Shown: positions 8,701 to 16,692, counted from the stretch's first letter. The stretch is DNA of 64,000 nucleotides from Anaerolineales bacterium (GCA_020634155.1 JACKCI010000002.1:1178001-1242000); one strand, 5' to 3'. Numbers and translations: made by a program. Notes: a model not told the origin generated them from the sequence alone.

Positions 8701-9014
8701 AGACCCGCACGGTGGGCGTCGTCTTGGTTAATCCATGGCAAAAAGTCTTGGGGGTTGAGGTTAGGGAAGGCCAAGAGTAGGTTGGTGATGTCGCCTTTGG
8801 GGTCAATAATGATGGCCGGGATACCATCCAAGATGGCTTCTTCAAGCAGGGTAATACATAACCCCGTCTTCCCGCTCCCCGTCATACCAACTACCACCGC
8901 GTGGGTCGTTAAATCACGCGACTCATAATAGACCACTTCATCAGATAATTGCTGATTATCGGGATTGTAGTAACGTCCCAGATAAAAATTAGAAGGCGCT
9001 TCAATAAACGGCAT
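5799..9014 (-). CDS. HerA-like (DUF87) ATP-binding protein with a long Pro/Gln/Ala-rich linker
   Basis: A 1071-residue three-part protein. Residues 1 to about 470 are a HerA/FtsK-type ATPase. It has Walker A VVGMTGSGKTGLC (about residues 41-53), Walker B ALLYFDEVFGHFPP (about 331-344) and VLATQNPGDLDYKGL (about 372-386), the segment typical of HerA/VirB4-like proteins. About residues 475-725 are low-complexity, rich in Pro, Gln, Ala and Tyr, and probably disordered. The remainder is a globular region followed by a charged coiled coil (about 880-1000) and a short beta-rich end. It is the last gene of the moxR-DUF58-DUF4129 group. The role is unknown; DNA translocation or assembly of an envelope machine are both possible. 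Confidence 0.8.
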   Translation of the reverse strand: MPFIEAPSNFYLGRYYNPDNQQLSDEVVYYESRDLTTHAVVVGMTGSGKTGLCITLLEEAILDGIPAIIIDPKGDITNLLLAFPNLNPQDFLPWINQDDAHRAGLQPEEYAQDIAQRWREGLQSWGIGGRRIADYRNNAQFNIYTPGSDAGQPISILATMRSPRERWAGNEEYHREHIRALTTAILALIGMNANPVKDREHILISNLFEYAWRNGIDLGLQDIIVGVQRPPFDRLGAFDIETFFPEKERFKFALELNNIIAAPSFQSWLQGEPLDFNNLLYAQTPQGPKPRVSIFYIAHLNEGQRSFIITLILESILAGMRQLRGTSSLRALLYFDEVFGHFPPYPKNPPTKEPLLRLLKQARAFGIGTVLATQNPGDLDYKGLSNAGTWFIGRLQTENDKKKVLDGLSTASNAKNPLNIQDLDHLISSVDPRVFVMNNVHDARGPRLMHSRWAMSYLSGPLTRNQIQQLTTQNGGLGVPQPYFQQQAPAGYGQMAPQQGYSQAAPQGYGQPPAQPQQTVGLVPPAPPAYAQPQQAAYSPPQVYGNQPAFAPPPTMTPNYSPPSTPSSYQAPAAPYAAPPPPASLPEVPTSGYAAPPPPASLPESTAFAAPPPPQHYQPPAAPFGQAPAYGAPPSPPPSAYTDAGNAFGGGNVYSPPPAYQQAQPSGGAFGNPPTSPFDTSAPMATGASQPAAVSSGAVSKPQEQLPQGFTRNQPVLSSTIEQYFLPPAITLQQALSRWEQQNRQRASGFQMTLLAYIPFLLAQVQVRYLDRRTNVNTVENYAYQIYGLDRAGLIHWDRHRTAPILSTAVSHSPLAEDVIYLEPSAGLSDRTRLTALKKEVVDYISKTAGLVVPHNPTLSVYGVPGQDFRDYQAQVVAAAREGRDKEIDATTTKFEREFDRLEERYRREERELRADQKEFQDLGREELFTMGEAVFSLLKGRTAYTLSRVSRARRYKGQAKEDISESNEVLIEIENQMDELQRRFEYELQRINQKWNQIANEVQEVRITPYKKDIFPELFGVGWMPEYLIVMNGQQVRLPAWEARPNRDETPYALGPGQPYQNQAPSQYRY

Positions 9015-9075
9015 GTTGACCTATCCCATCGCTAGACAAACACGTTTCTAATATAGCACAATCCGCACAGATATT

Positions 9076-10563
9076 CTATTGGGGCGCGGGTACTGCCTTT
9101 AGATATTCTAGGGCATCTTTCACAGCTTGCAATTGGTTATCATTTTCAGGCAACTCGCCATAGCGGATGGCAACATAGGCATCCGTAATGGTGCGAATTT
9201 GCTCATTGGCACCCGGAAAGGCTTTATACAGCGCATGGCGATATTCATAGGGTGTCTGTGATTTGCTGCGTCCAAAGCCACGTTTGCGCCCCATGCGCTC
9301 CATCCGTCCATAAGCCCAGCGGATGGTGAATGCAGTGAACAAATCACGCCCAACCCCATATTGTCCTATCAAGCCAAGATTACCCGCCAGTTTCCGCAAT
9401 TGGCGCAGGAACGCTTTGGGCAAGTCCGTAAGGCCCTCTCGTTCCTCTAATGTTTCGCTATTTTCGCCGCCTTCTCCATTGTTGTCATTGGCGAAGAACA
9501 TCAGCACCCAGAAGCCAACCACTACCACCACTGCGATAACCAATACCGCAACAGCCGTGCTTTGTCCCAATATCCGCCCAATATCTTCTAGGGTATCGAG
9601 GATAGCCCAACGACCATGACCAGCCCCTTCTCGTATCGGGCGCGATGCATCACCGCCCTCAATCGTCACCCCCTCTGACCCAGAATCTGTGAATGCCCCA
9701 ACCAATTGTTCAGCGATAATGAAAACTGGAGTCGCCAGTACAAATAGCACGGCGATAACGGCTTTGAAGGGTAGGACGATGATTTGTAGCGCTTGGTCGC
9801 GGTCAATACCTGCTAGGAGCAACGCAAGGACAAAGCCAATGGTGGTCACCAGTGCTGCCATTCCTGTCAAGAAGCCAAGCCAAGGCAAGCCAAAGCGCTT
9901 GCGGCGGGTTTCTTCCTCAATCTTGAGGGTTGCTGCTCGTCCTAGTCCGCTGGCAATCAACATCGTGAAAAAGAAGAGCGGCGTAACAGTCAACATATCC
10001 TCGCGCAGTTGAGTAACGTTTTCCCCGATATTGAATTGGGCAAAGAGCGCTGTAATGAAAAACATGAGTATCCCGAAACGCACTAGAATGCCCACCCCAA
10101 CGGCGGTGAGGGTCGCCCGTGCAATAGAAGCCCCTCGCATGAATAACATGAAGATAATCGGCGTGAGGATAATCCCATTGGGCAGCATCTCATTGGTGAA
10201 ATCAAACTGTTCTCGATAATTAAAAGTCAGTGAGGACTGGGTCTCCGTGTAAACGGGTACAATCGAGACCGTCACTAGTAAGGTGATAACAAAGCCCAGC
10301 AGCAAATATAGTGATTGGGTGACAGTCCCAATCCGTCGATGCAGCAGCACCCGTCGCAGCACTAACCCTACCAGCATTGCCATCACAATCAGACTCAGCC
10401 AGTAATTTAGCTCCATCGGGAAGGGGTCATCAAAAAGAATCATAAGCCACTGCAACAATGGCCCCACCCATAACGCTTCGGTTAAGATGACACACAGCAG
10501 CAGCAGATTGAGCCGCCAGTCCCATCCTTTTTGTTTCTTTGCTTGAAAAGTTCTATTCAGCAT
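9076..10563 (-). CDS. Polytopic membrane protein with C-terminal DUF4129 domain
   Basis: A 495-residue protein. About six to eight hydrophobic segments occupy residues 15-300 and one more lies near 340-360, consistent with an integral membrane protein. A short acidic patch (GGENSETLEEREGLTDL) follows. The soluble C-terminus contains YGRMERMGRKRGF...TPYEYRHALYKAFPGANEQIRTITDAYVAIRYG, the DUF4129 signature usually found at the end of transglutaminase-like membrane proteins. The transglutaminase core itself is missing. The gene overlaps the end of DUF58 by 11 bases, indicating translational coupling. Confidence 0.82.
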   Translation of the reverse strand: MLNRTFQAKKQKGWDWRLNLLLLCVILTEALWVGPLLQWLMILFDDPFPMELNYWLSLIVMAMLVGLVLRRVLLHRRIGTVTQSLYLLLGFVITLLVTVSIVPVYTETQSSLTFNYREQFDFTNEMLPNGIILTPIIFMLFMRGASIARATLTAVGVGILVRFGILMFFITALFAQFNIGENVTQLREDMLTVTPLFFFTMLIASGLGRAATLKIEEETRRKRFGLPWLGFLTGMAALVTTIGFVLALLLAGIDRDQALQIIVLPFKAVIAVLFVLATPVFIIAEQLVGAFTDSGSEGVTIEGGDASRPIREGAGHGRWAILDTLEDIGRILGQSTAVAVLVIAVVVVVGFWVLMFFANDNNGEGGENSETLEEREGLTDLPKAFLRQLRKLAGNLGLIGQYGVGRDLFTAFTIRWAYGRMERMGRKRGFGRSKSQTPYEYRHALYKAFPGANEQIRTITDAYVAIRYGELPENDNQLQAVKDALEYLKAVPAPQ

Positions 10564-11977
10564 TATACTCCGCCCGTTGTTTCAAAAACTCACGCCGAGC
10601 GTTTAAGCGTCGCTCTTGTTCTTCTTGGCTCATACCCACCACTAACTCACCATCTGACCAATCCGGTTCATCTTTGGGAATAGGCAGATGATGGATAAGG
10701 ATATTGGGCACATCATCAGGGCGTTTCTTGCCCAGTACCACCCATACCACGCGTCGCCCACTACTTTGCAGGCGCAGGCTGGCGCTGGTAATCATATCGC
10801 TCACAAAGGGCGTAATCATCACAATCGTGGCCCCAATTGGCAGGCGTGGGCTTTCTTGTAAGACATAGCGCCCAAACTCGGCGGTTACAAAGTATTGCAC
10901 CCCTGCCAACGCCTGTAGCACCAAACGCAACTGTGCTGGACGCCGCCCCGGTGGTACCCGAATTGGCTGGTCAGCACGGGTAAAGGCCGCGTTACAGACT
11001 AAGCCAAAAGAATAGCCATGCTCGGCAGTCCACTTGGCAATTGACGCCCCCACTGAGAGCGTATACTCCATCATCTCCGGCCACACCCCGCGCCAATACG
11101 CCTCAAAACTGGCGATGTTGACGGCCAAGACCACATGAATCCCGCGTGTTGGCTCATAAACCTTGGAGTGCAGTTGTCCGGTGCGGGCGGTGGCTTTCCA
11201 ATGAATATCGCGGAACGTATCTTGGGGCTGATATTCACGGATGCCCACCACACGGCTGGGGTCTTCGAATAAGCGCTTGCGGACGCGACGGTCACCCAAG
11301 GGGTCATCCAAGGGCCAGCCCAGTTCTTCTAGTGGGATGAGTTCAGGAAAGACTACCAAAAAATCCTTGCGGCTGTTGTTGGTAGCGACTCGCTCAAAGA
11401 GGCTATAGGGGTCACCGGAGTGCAATTGCGCCGGCCCTAGCTCATAAAAGCCGCGTTTTTTGGCAAGCAGTTCATAACGCCGTCGTACCCGTTCATTCCA
11501 CCGTAACGAATAAGCATTCAGGATTTGCCCATGCGTGGGATCACCGGGATCTTCAGTAAATATTTCTGTCCGTGTGGGTGCAAAGTGGCCGGGCCAGCCA
11601 TCACTGATTTGGAGCCATGTCACGGGCAGCAACTTGCGATTCTCAACAATGATTTCTACCTCAGTGGTTTCACCGGGGAAGGCGTGGGTATGGTGGATGC
11701 GGCGTTGATAGGAGACGTTGACCAGCACATTGCGGCTCCACAACCACGCGAAAGTGACCACCGCCAGCAAGAAGCCTGTCATCGCCACGAGGGTAGGGCT
11801 ACGGCTGAGGATGCCGACCACAAAGGCAATGACAGCTAGGCTCACATAGCGGTGATTAATCAGGGCATTGACGGTATCGCCCCGTTGCTGGATTAGTTCT
11901 CCTAGCGCTTCTTCGGCGTCAGCATGGCGCTGTTCTTCAATATCGCGCAGATTTTCAATGTTCTGCTGGATTTGCAT
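10553..11977 (-). CDS. DUF58 domain-containing protein
   Basis: A 474-residue protein with two membrane segments near residues 45-85, then an extracytoplasmic beta-rich part, and a C-terminal DUF58 region. The defining signature is visible: VGIREYQPQDTFRDIHWKATAR followed by LHSKVYEP, around residues 240-270. DUF58 proteins have a von Willebrand factor A-like fold and nearly always pair with MoxR ATPases, as here. In studied systems the pair acts in stress tolerance, maturation of enzyme complexes or envelope integrity. The gene sits 3 bases after moxR and overlaps the DUF4129 gene. Confidence 0.92.
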   Translation of the reverse strand: MQIQQNIENLRDIEEQRHADAEEALGELIQQRGDTVNALINHRYVSLAVIAFVVGILSRSPTLVAMTGFLLAVVTFAWLWSRNVLVNVSYQRRIHHTHAFPGETTEVEIIVENRKLLPVTWLQISDGWPGHFAPTRTEIFTEDPGDPTHGQILNAYSLRWNERVRRRYELLAKKRGFYELGPAQLHSGDPYSLFERVATNNSRKDFLVVFPELIPLEELGWPLDDPLGDRRVRKRLFEDPSRVVGIREYQPQDTFRDIHWKATARTGQLHSKVYEPTRGIHVVLAVNIASFEAYWRGVWPEMMEYTLSVGASIAKWTAEHGYSFGLVCNAAFTRADQPIRVPPGRRPAQLRLVLQALAGVQYFVTAEFGRYVLQESPRLPIGATIVMITPFVSDMITSASLRLQSSGRRVVWVVLGKKRPDDVPNILIHHLPIPKDEPDWSDGELVVGMSQEEQERRLNARREFLKQRAEYNAE

Positions 11978-11980
11978 GGG

Positions 11981-12919
11981 TTATTCCACCGGAACAGGCA
12001 CCGAATCGACGACGCCCTCGACAATCTCCTCAGCCGTCCGCCCGCGTAAGAGCGTTTGAGGGCTAACCAAGACGCGATGATTCAGCACATAGGGGGCGAG
12101 AGTTTTGGCGTCATCCGGCAGCACATAATCCCGCCCATTGATAGCGGCCCATGCTTGGCACATCCGATACAGTGCAAGCGATGCGCGTGGGCTGGCTCCT
12201 AGCTCCAACTCGTTATGGTCGCGGGTGGTGCGGATAATCGCCACGATATAATTCTGTACCGCCTGTCCAATCCGCATCTCACGTACATTGGCAATGGCTT
12301 CCAGCAATTCCTCATTGTAGACAACTGGCTCTAGGCTCTGCATCGGGTCGCCTGTGCGGAAACGGTGGAGCATTGCGTTTTCTTCTTCTTCAGTGGGATA
12401 ACCCACTGCTACCCGAATCAAGAAGCGGTCAAGCTGGGCTTCAGGCAGCGGGAAGGTGCCTTCTAGCTCAATTGGGTTTTGGGTTGCCATTACAAGGAAA
12501 GGGCGCTCAAAGTAATAGGTCTGCCCTTCAAGCGTCATTTGACGTTCCTGCATGGCTTCCAGCAGGGCACTTTGGGCTTTGGGGGTGGCGCGGTTAATCT
12601 CATCGGCCAGTACGATTTGGCTCAACAGCGGGCCGGGGCGGAACTCAAATTCTTGGGTTCGCATGTTGAAGTAATTCATGCCTGTGATGTCAGTCGGCAA
12701 CAGGTCAGGCGTGAATTGAATCCGTTGGAATTTGCTCCCCAGTGATGCCGAGAGCGCTTTAGCAAGGGTGGTCTTACCCGTACCCGGCACATCTTCCAAC
12801 AGGATATGCCCCTCACTCAGAAGGGCAGCAATCAAGAGGTTAATGACCTCGCTTTTTCCAACAATGACTTTTTGAATGTTCTCGCGGAGACGGCCCGCGA
12901 CATCAGCAATTGAACTCAT
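11981..12919 (-). CDS. MoxR-family AAA+ ATPase
   Basis: A 312-residue AAA+ protein of standard MoxR length. Walker A is LLEDVPGTGKTTLAKAL (about residues 40-56) and Walker B is VLADEINRATPKAQSALLEAM (about 104-124). MATQNPIELEGTFPLPEAQLDRF contains sensor 1 and the arginine-finger region typical of MoxR. MoxR proteins are chaperone-like ATPases that remodel partner proteins containing von Willebrand-type domains. AGAGGA precedes the ATG by about 5 bases. It leads the moxR-DUF58-DUF4129-HerA operon and is divergent from the Ser/Thr kinase gene. Confidence 0.94.
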   Translation of the reverse strand: MSSIADVAGRLRENIQKVIVGKSEVINLLIAALLSEGHILLEDVPGTGKTTLAKALSASLGSKFQRIQFTPDLLPTDITGMNYFNMRTQEFEFRPGPLLSQIVLADEINRATPKAQSALLEAMQERQMTLEGQTYYFERPFLVMATQNPIELEGTFPLPEAQLDRFLIRVAVGYPTEEEENAMLHRFRTGDPMQSLEPVVYNEELLEAIANVREMRIGQAVQNYIVAIIRTTRDHNELELGASPRASLALYRMCQAWAAINGRDYVLPDDAKTLAPYVLNHRVLVSPQTLLRGRTAEEIVEGVVDSVPVPVE

Positions 12920-13053
12920 TGAATCCTCTGGTAAGGTAAATTTAAATTTTGACCATCATACCCTAAGCGGGGCACTTTCCCCAACAATACTGCTCATCAA
13001 ATGAGTCGGTTCATTCTCCGCATTCAGTGTATAGTGGAGGGTATCGCCACTGT

Positions 13054-14775
13054 ATGTCAAGGGATTACCCCATGCACATGCCGCCCCCCTTGCTCAAAAA
13101 TCGTTATCGTCTCTTGGCCCCGATTGGTCAGGGCGGGATGGGTACGGTTTACCGCGCCCATGACGAAGCCCTTGACCGTGAGGTTGCCATCAAGTTCTTG
13201 CCTCCACAACACCACACCAAGCCAACTAGCCGAGCGCGTTTTATCCGTGAAGCCCAAGTAATTGCCCGTCTCACCCATCCCAATATCATGACCATCTACG
13301 ATGTCGATTTTGAAGACATTTGGCCCTATCTGGTCTTGGAATATATCAACGGTCAGCACCTGCATGCCTATCAGGTGGCACGCGGCGGGGTGTTGAGCCT
13401 AGAGGAATCACTGCGGATTGCCCAAGATACGCTGCACGCGCTGGCCTATGCTCATGGACAAGCCATTATTCACCGCGACATCAAGCCTACCAACATCCTC
13501 ATCACCAGCGCTAACCAGACCAAGGTCACGGATTTTGGCCTTGCCTTTATTCATGGGGACAGCCGCATGACCGAGGAGGGCATGATTGTCGGCACCTTGC
13601 TGTATGTCGCGCCTGAAGTCATCCTCTCAGCGCCAATTGACTATAACCTCGACCTCTATGCCCTTGGCTGTGTGTGGTATGAAATGCTAACGGGCCGTCC
13701 GCCCTACACGGGAGACCTCGCGGCGGTCATTTCCCAAATTTTGAATGCCCCCATCCCCAATCTACGTGATGCAAACCCCCAAATACCGCTTGAAATCGCG
13801 CAAATCATCACCAAACTCCTCGCCAAACGCCCTGATGAGCGCTTTCAATCTGCCGCCGATGTTTTAGAGCGCCTTAGTTCATGGGAGCAACGTCAACACC
13901 CAATTCTCAAGGCATCTCCGCCCCTTGTTGATGAAGAGACCACCGAGAGTATCGCCCTCTATACCGCCCTTGAAGATACCGCCACCGCCCTTGAGGTGGA
14001 GCGCCGACGCTTGGCAACCATGCTAGAGGATACGGTGATTGGCTCCCTTAATCTATTGCTCTCCCAAGCGGGCCTTTATGAACAGACCTTGGCCGCCAAT
14101 GCCCAAGCCCGCACGGCTGCCTCAGTCTTAGCCAGCCTTGCCCGCCAAACCCTGCAACAAGTGCGCGACCTTGCGGGTGAACTCTATCCCGCCTTGCTGG
14201 AAAATCTCGGCTTAGAACCTGCCTTGGAGCATCTCGCCCATCAATACACCCGCACACACGGCTTACGGGTTGAGTTGGCCTTGCAGCGTATGGCAGAACG
14301 CCTGAACCCGCCCCTTGAATTGGCCCTTTATCGCCTAGCCCAAGACGCGCTCTATCGTGCCGTACAACGCGGACGGGCCGCCTCGGTGAGCATCGCCCTT
14401 GTCCGCCAAGCCGACCGAATACAATTCCACTTCAGTGATAACGGCACCCAATCGCTAGGTGTGGAGGCCCTGCGGGCGTCGCGTCAACGCCTAGAGCAAT
14501 TGGGCGGGCGTGTTCAAACTGAGATACAACCCAGTGGTGGGCTGGTGATTCAGGTAGTGCTTGACCTGCGCCCACCCCTTGATTTGACCCCGCGTGAACA
14601 CGAGGTATTGGCTTTGCTGGCACAGGGGCTAACCAACAAGCAGATAGCCCAGCAACTCAGCGTCAGCCCCCGTACCGTCAATTTCCACTTGGATAATCTC
14701 TATTCCAAGCTGGGCGTTAATTCACGGACAGCGGCGGTACTAGCTGCTCTGCGCCAAGGCTTTATTCAACGCTGA
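13054..14775 (+). CDS. Ser/Thr protein kinase fused to a degenerate histidine-kinase core and a LuxR-type HTH
   Basis: About 573 residues in three modules. The first (about 20-285) is a complete Hanks-type kinase: IGQGGMGTVYRAHD, VAIKF, HRDIKPTNIL, DFGLA and APE are all present. The second (about 310-500) resembles a NarL-type HisKA_3 plus HATPase core, but the usual LHD phosphoacceptor is LED (Glu near residue 325) and the ATP-binding N box Asn is Arg in DALYRAVQRGRA; DNG of the G1 box remains. The third (about 505-570) is a LuxR/FixJ helix-turn-helix starting LTPREHEVLALLAQG. There is no membrane segment. The start is uncertain: GGAGG is 13 bases before ATG 13054, and AAGGGA is 7 bases before ATG 13072. 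Confidence 0.9.
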   Translation: MSRDYPMHMPPPLLKNRYRLLAPIGQGGMGTVYRAHDEALDREVAIKFLPPQHHTKPTSRARFIREAQVIARLTHPNIMTIYDVDFEDIWPYLVLEYINGQHLHAYQVARGGVLSLEESLRIAQDTLHALAYAHGQAIIHRDIKPTNILITSANQTKVTDFGLAFIHGDSRMTEEGMIVGTLLYVAPEVILSAPIDYNLDLYALGCVWYEMLTGRPPYTGDLAAVISQILNAPIPNLRDANPQIPLEIAQIITKLLAKRPDERFQSAADVLERLSSWEQRQHPILKASPPLVDEETTESIALYTALEDTATALEVERRRLATMLEDTVIGSLNLLLSQAGLYEQTLAANAQARTAASVLASLARQTLQQVRDLAGELYPALLENLGLEPALEHLAHQYTRTHGLRVELALQRMAERLNPPLELALYRLAQDALYRAVQRGRAASVSIALVRQADRIQFHFSDNGTQSLGVEALRASRQRLEQLGGRVQTEIQPSGGLVIQVVLDLRPPLDLTPREHEVLALLAQGLTNKQIAQQLSVSPRTVNFHLDNLYSKLGVNSRTAAVLAALRQGFIQR

Positions 14776-14881
14776 CCCGTTCATTTAAACAGGTACGGTC
14801 TGGTGATTTACTCGTTGGGCGCTAACACGAATTGGCAGACAATGAGACTATCGAAGAATTGACCTATAAGGAGCAACACCC

Positions 14882-15928
14882 ATGTCCTTCATGCCCTCCC
14901 TTGAATCAATCCTCGAAGACCCTAGTGTCTTGGAAATCCTCATCGACAACTTTGACCGTGTGTATGTAGAGCGTGGCGGGCAATTGGTCGATGTCGCCTC
15001 TCCCTATGTCAACAATGATGATCTGATGGCGGAATTGGTCGATTTAGCCGCTTCAATGGGCCGTCACCTTGATGAAAGCCACCCTATTGTGGATTTGCGA
15101 TTGGAAGATGCCAGCCGTGTGCATATTGTTATCCCACCGATTGCCTTGACTGGCCCCTCGCTGGTTATCCGCAAATTCCCCGCCAAGAGTCTGACTATTG
15201 CTGATCTTTTGGGGTTTGGCAGCCTATCAGAGGACATCGTGACCTTCATCCGAGCCTGTGTCGAGGCCCGTGTAAATTTGGTGATGGCGGGTGGCACCAG
15301 TTCTGGCAAGACCACCGTCATGAATATCATTTGTGAGATGATACCCCCGTCCGAGCGCATCATCACGGTCGAAGCGATGGCCGCGTTGCGCTTCAAGCAT
15401 AACCGCCGTGTGGTCTTAGAAGCCCGCCCCGCCAACCTAGAAGGCCGGGGTGAGGTCAGCCTAACCGACTTGATCGTGAGTACCGTTAAGATGCGGCCTG
15501 ACCGTATCATTCTGGGTGAGGCCCAAGGCGGGGAGGTCTTGCATTTACTCCAAGCCATGAATACCGGGCATGATGGCAGTATGTTGTCGATGCACGCCAC
15601 GGGTATTCCGGATGTCTTGGCCCGTCTCGAAACGATGGCATCTATGGGAAACCCCACCATCCCGCTGTTGACCATTCGGGAGCAACTTGCCAAAGCCGTG
15701 CAGGTGATTGTTGAGCAGCAGCGTCTACCAGATGGTAGTCGGCGTATTGTGCGAATCACTGAGGTCATGGGCATGGCGGGCGATAGCATCCAAACTCAAG
15801 ACATCTTCGAGTTTTATCAAACGGGTATTGAGGGAGAGCGCATTGTGGGGCATTTTACCGCGACAGGCAATGTGCCGAAGTTTATCCGCCGTCTCAAGGT
15901 GCCGATGTCGTTGTTTACGCCACGCTAG
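14882..15928 (+). CDS. CpaF/TadA-type secretion ATPase, orphan
   Basis: A 348-residue ATPase of the type II/IV secretion superfamily. Walker A is MAGGTSSGKTTVMN (about residues 136-149), Walker B lies in MRPDRIILGEAQGGE (about 206-220), and LQAMNTGHDGSMLSMHAT is the CpaF His-box region. The usual ExD Asp box reads ITVEAMAALRF and the common GEVRG is GEAQG, so catalysis may be altered. CpaF normally powers Tad pilus assembly, but no pilin, prepilin peptidase, secretin or TadB/C gene lies in this window. AAGGAG precedes the ATG by 8 bases. It follows the Ser/Thr kinase gene after 106 bases. Confidence 0.88.
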   Translation: MSFMPSLESILEDPSVLEILIDNFDRVYVERGGQLVDVASPYVNNDDLMAELVDLAASMGRHLDESHPIVDLRLEDASRVHIVIPPIALTGPSLVIRKFPAKSLTIADLLGFGSLSEDIVTFIRACVEARVNLVMAGGTSSGKTTVMNIICEMIPPSERIITVEAMAALRFKHNRRVVLEARPANLEGRGEVSLTDLIVSTVKMRPDRIILGEAQGGEVLHLLQAMNTGHDGSMLSMHATGIPDVLARLETMASMGNPTIPLLTIREQLAKAVQVIVEQQRLPDGSRRIVRITEVMGMAGDSIQTQDIFEFYQTGIEGERIVGHFTATGNVPKFIRRLKVPMSLFTPR

Positions 15929-15934
15929 AGCCAC

Positions 15935-16687
15935 TCATACGGGCGGCCAAGGATGATTGGGGCCGGGGCCGGGGCGGGGGTAGGACTTACGATCTACCAG
16001 CCGCTTGGCCCTTGCCCGCAAAGCCTCTACCTCTTGGCGGTTTAGCAATTCAATCAGCAGTTGATAGGCGGGTTCATCGGGATTACAGAGGCTATCGTGC
16101 AGCCCTCGGATGTCTGCCAATAGGTCATCCTCAATGGCTTGGCCTGCAAAGTCCCAAATCACCGTCCGTAGCTTAGGCTCGGTGTGGAAGCAGATACCGT
16201 GATCAATGCCCCAAATTTTGCCACGTGCATCCACCAAACAATGCCCCCCTTTGCGGTCGGTGTTATTTAGCAGCACATCAAAGGCCGCCAGCACCTTCAA
16301 TTGTGGGACAAAATCGTCACTAAGGTTGAAGTAGTTAATCTCAGGGTCATGGTCAATATAAAACTGGAGTGAGCCAATCCCCTTGGGGCCATCGCGTAGC
16401 ACCGTTGGCGCAACCAAACCCCACCCCAACAGTTGCGAGACCTCATAGGCCGCTACCTCGCGGTAACACAGCGTTCCTGTCGGGAAATCCCACAGCGGAC
16501 GTTCCCCACGCTGCGGCTTATAGATAGCGAGAATTTGCATCTCGTCATCCTCAACTGAGACAACGGTGGTGTAATTGGATGACCAGCGCAGCCGCCCATG
16601 CTCCTCTAAGATGCGGCCTTCCCGCAACAGACGCATGATACGCTCAACGCTAACAACAGTTGGCTTGGGGTCTTGATGCTCGTCCAT
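15935..16687 (-). CDS. SCO1664-family protein (lipid-kinase-like fold)
   Basis: A protein of about 250 residues of the SCO1664 family, distantly related to phosphatidylinositol 3/4-kinase folds. Visible features are YKPQRGERPLWDFPTGTL, a Lys followed by a basic loop that could bind phosphate, LLNNTDRKGGHCLVD (a kinase-like NxDR catalytic segment) and IWGIDHGICFH (a metal-binding Asp-like motif). It ends in a Pro/Gly tail encoded by the G-quadruplex-forming stretch. The biochemical role is not established. ATG 16687 lies 5 bases after the DUF3090 stop; a TTG at 16702 is an alternative. Confidence 0.88.
   Translation of the reverse strand: MDEHQDPKPTVVSVERIMRLLREGRILEEHGRLRWSSNYTTVVSVEDDEMQILAIYKPQRGERPLWDFPTGTLCYREVAAYEVSQLLGWGLVAPTVLRDGPKGIGSLQFYIDHDPEINYFNLSDDFVPQLKVLAAFDVLLNNTDRKGGHCLVDARGKIWGIDHGICFHTEPKLRTVIWDFAGQAIEDDLLADIRGLHDSLCNPDEPAYQLLIELLNRQEVEALRARAKRLVDRKSYPRPGPGPNHPWPPV
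15959..15980 (+). other. G-quadruplex-forming motif at a convergent gene junction
   Basis: Four G-runs occur on the plus strand: 15959-15962, 15965-15968, 15971-15974 and 15976-15980, separated by loops of 2, 2 and 1 bases. It starts 31 bases after the CpaF-like stop codon and lies within the last codons of the SCO1664-family gene, where it encodes alternating Pro and Gly. Confidence 0.8.
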
Positions 16688-16692
16688 CTCGG

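Noticed and set aside
15064..15789. 241-codon frame opposite the CpaF-like gene
   Set aside because: It is the mirror of a strongly conserved ATPase and has no start signals or family features.
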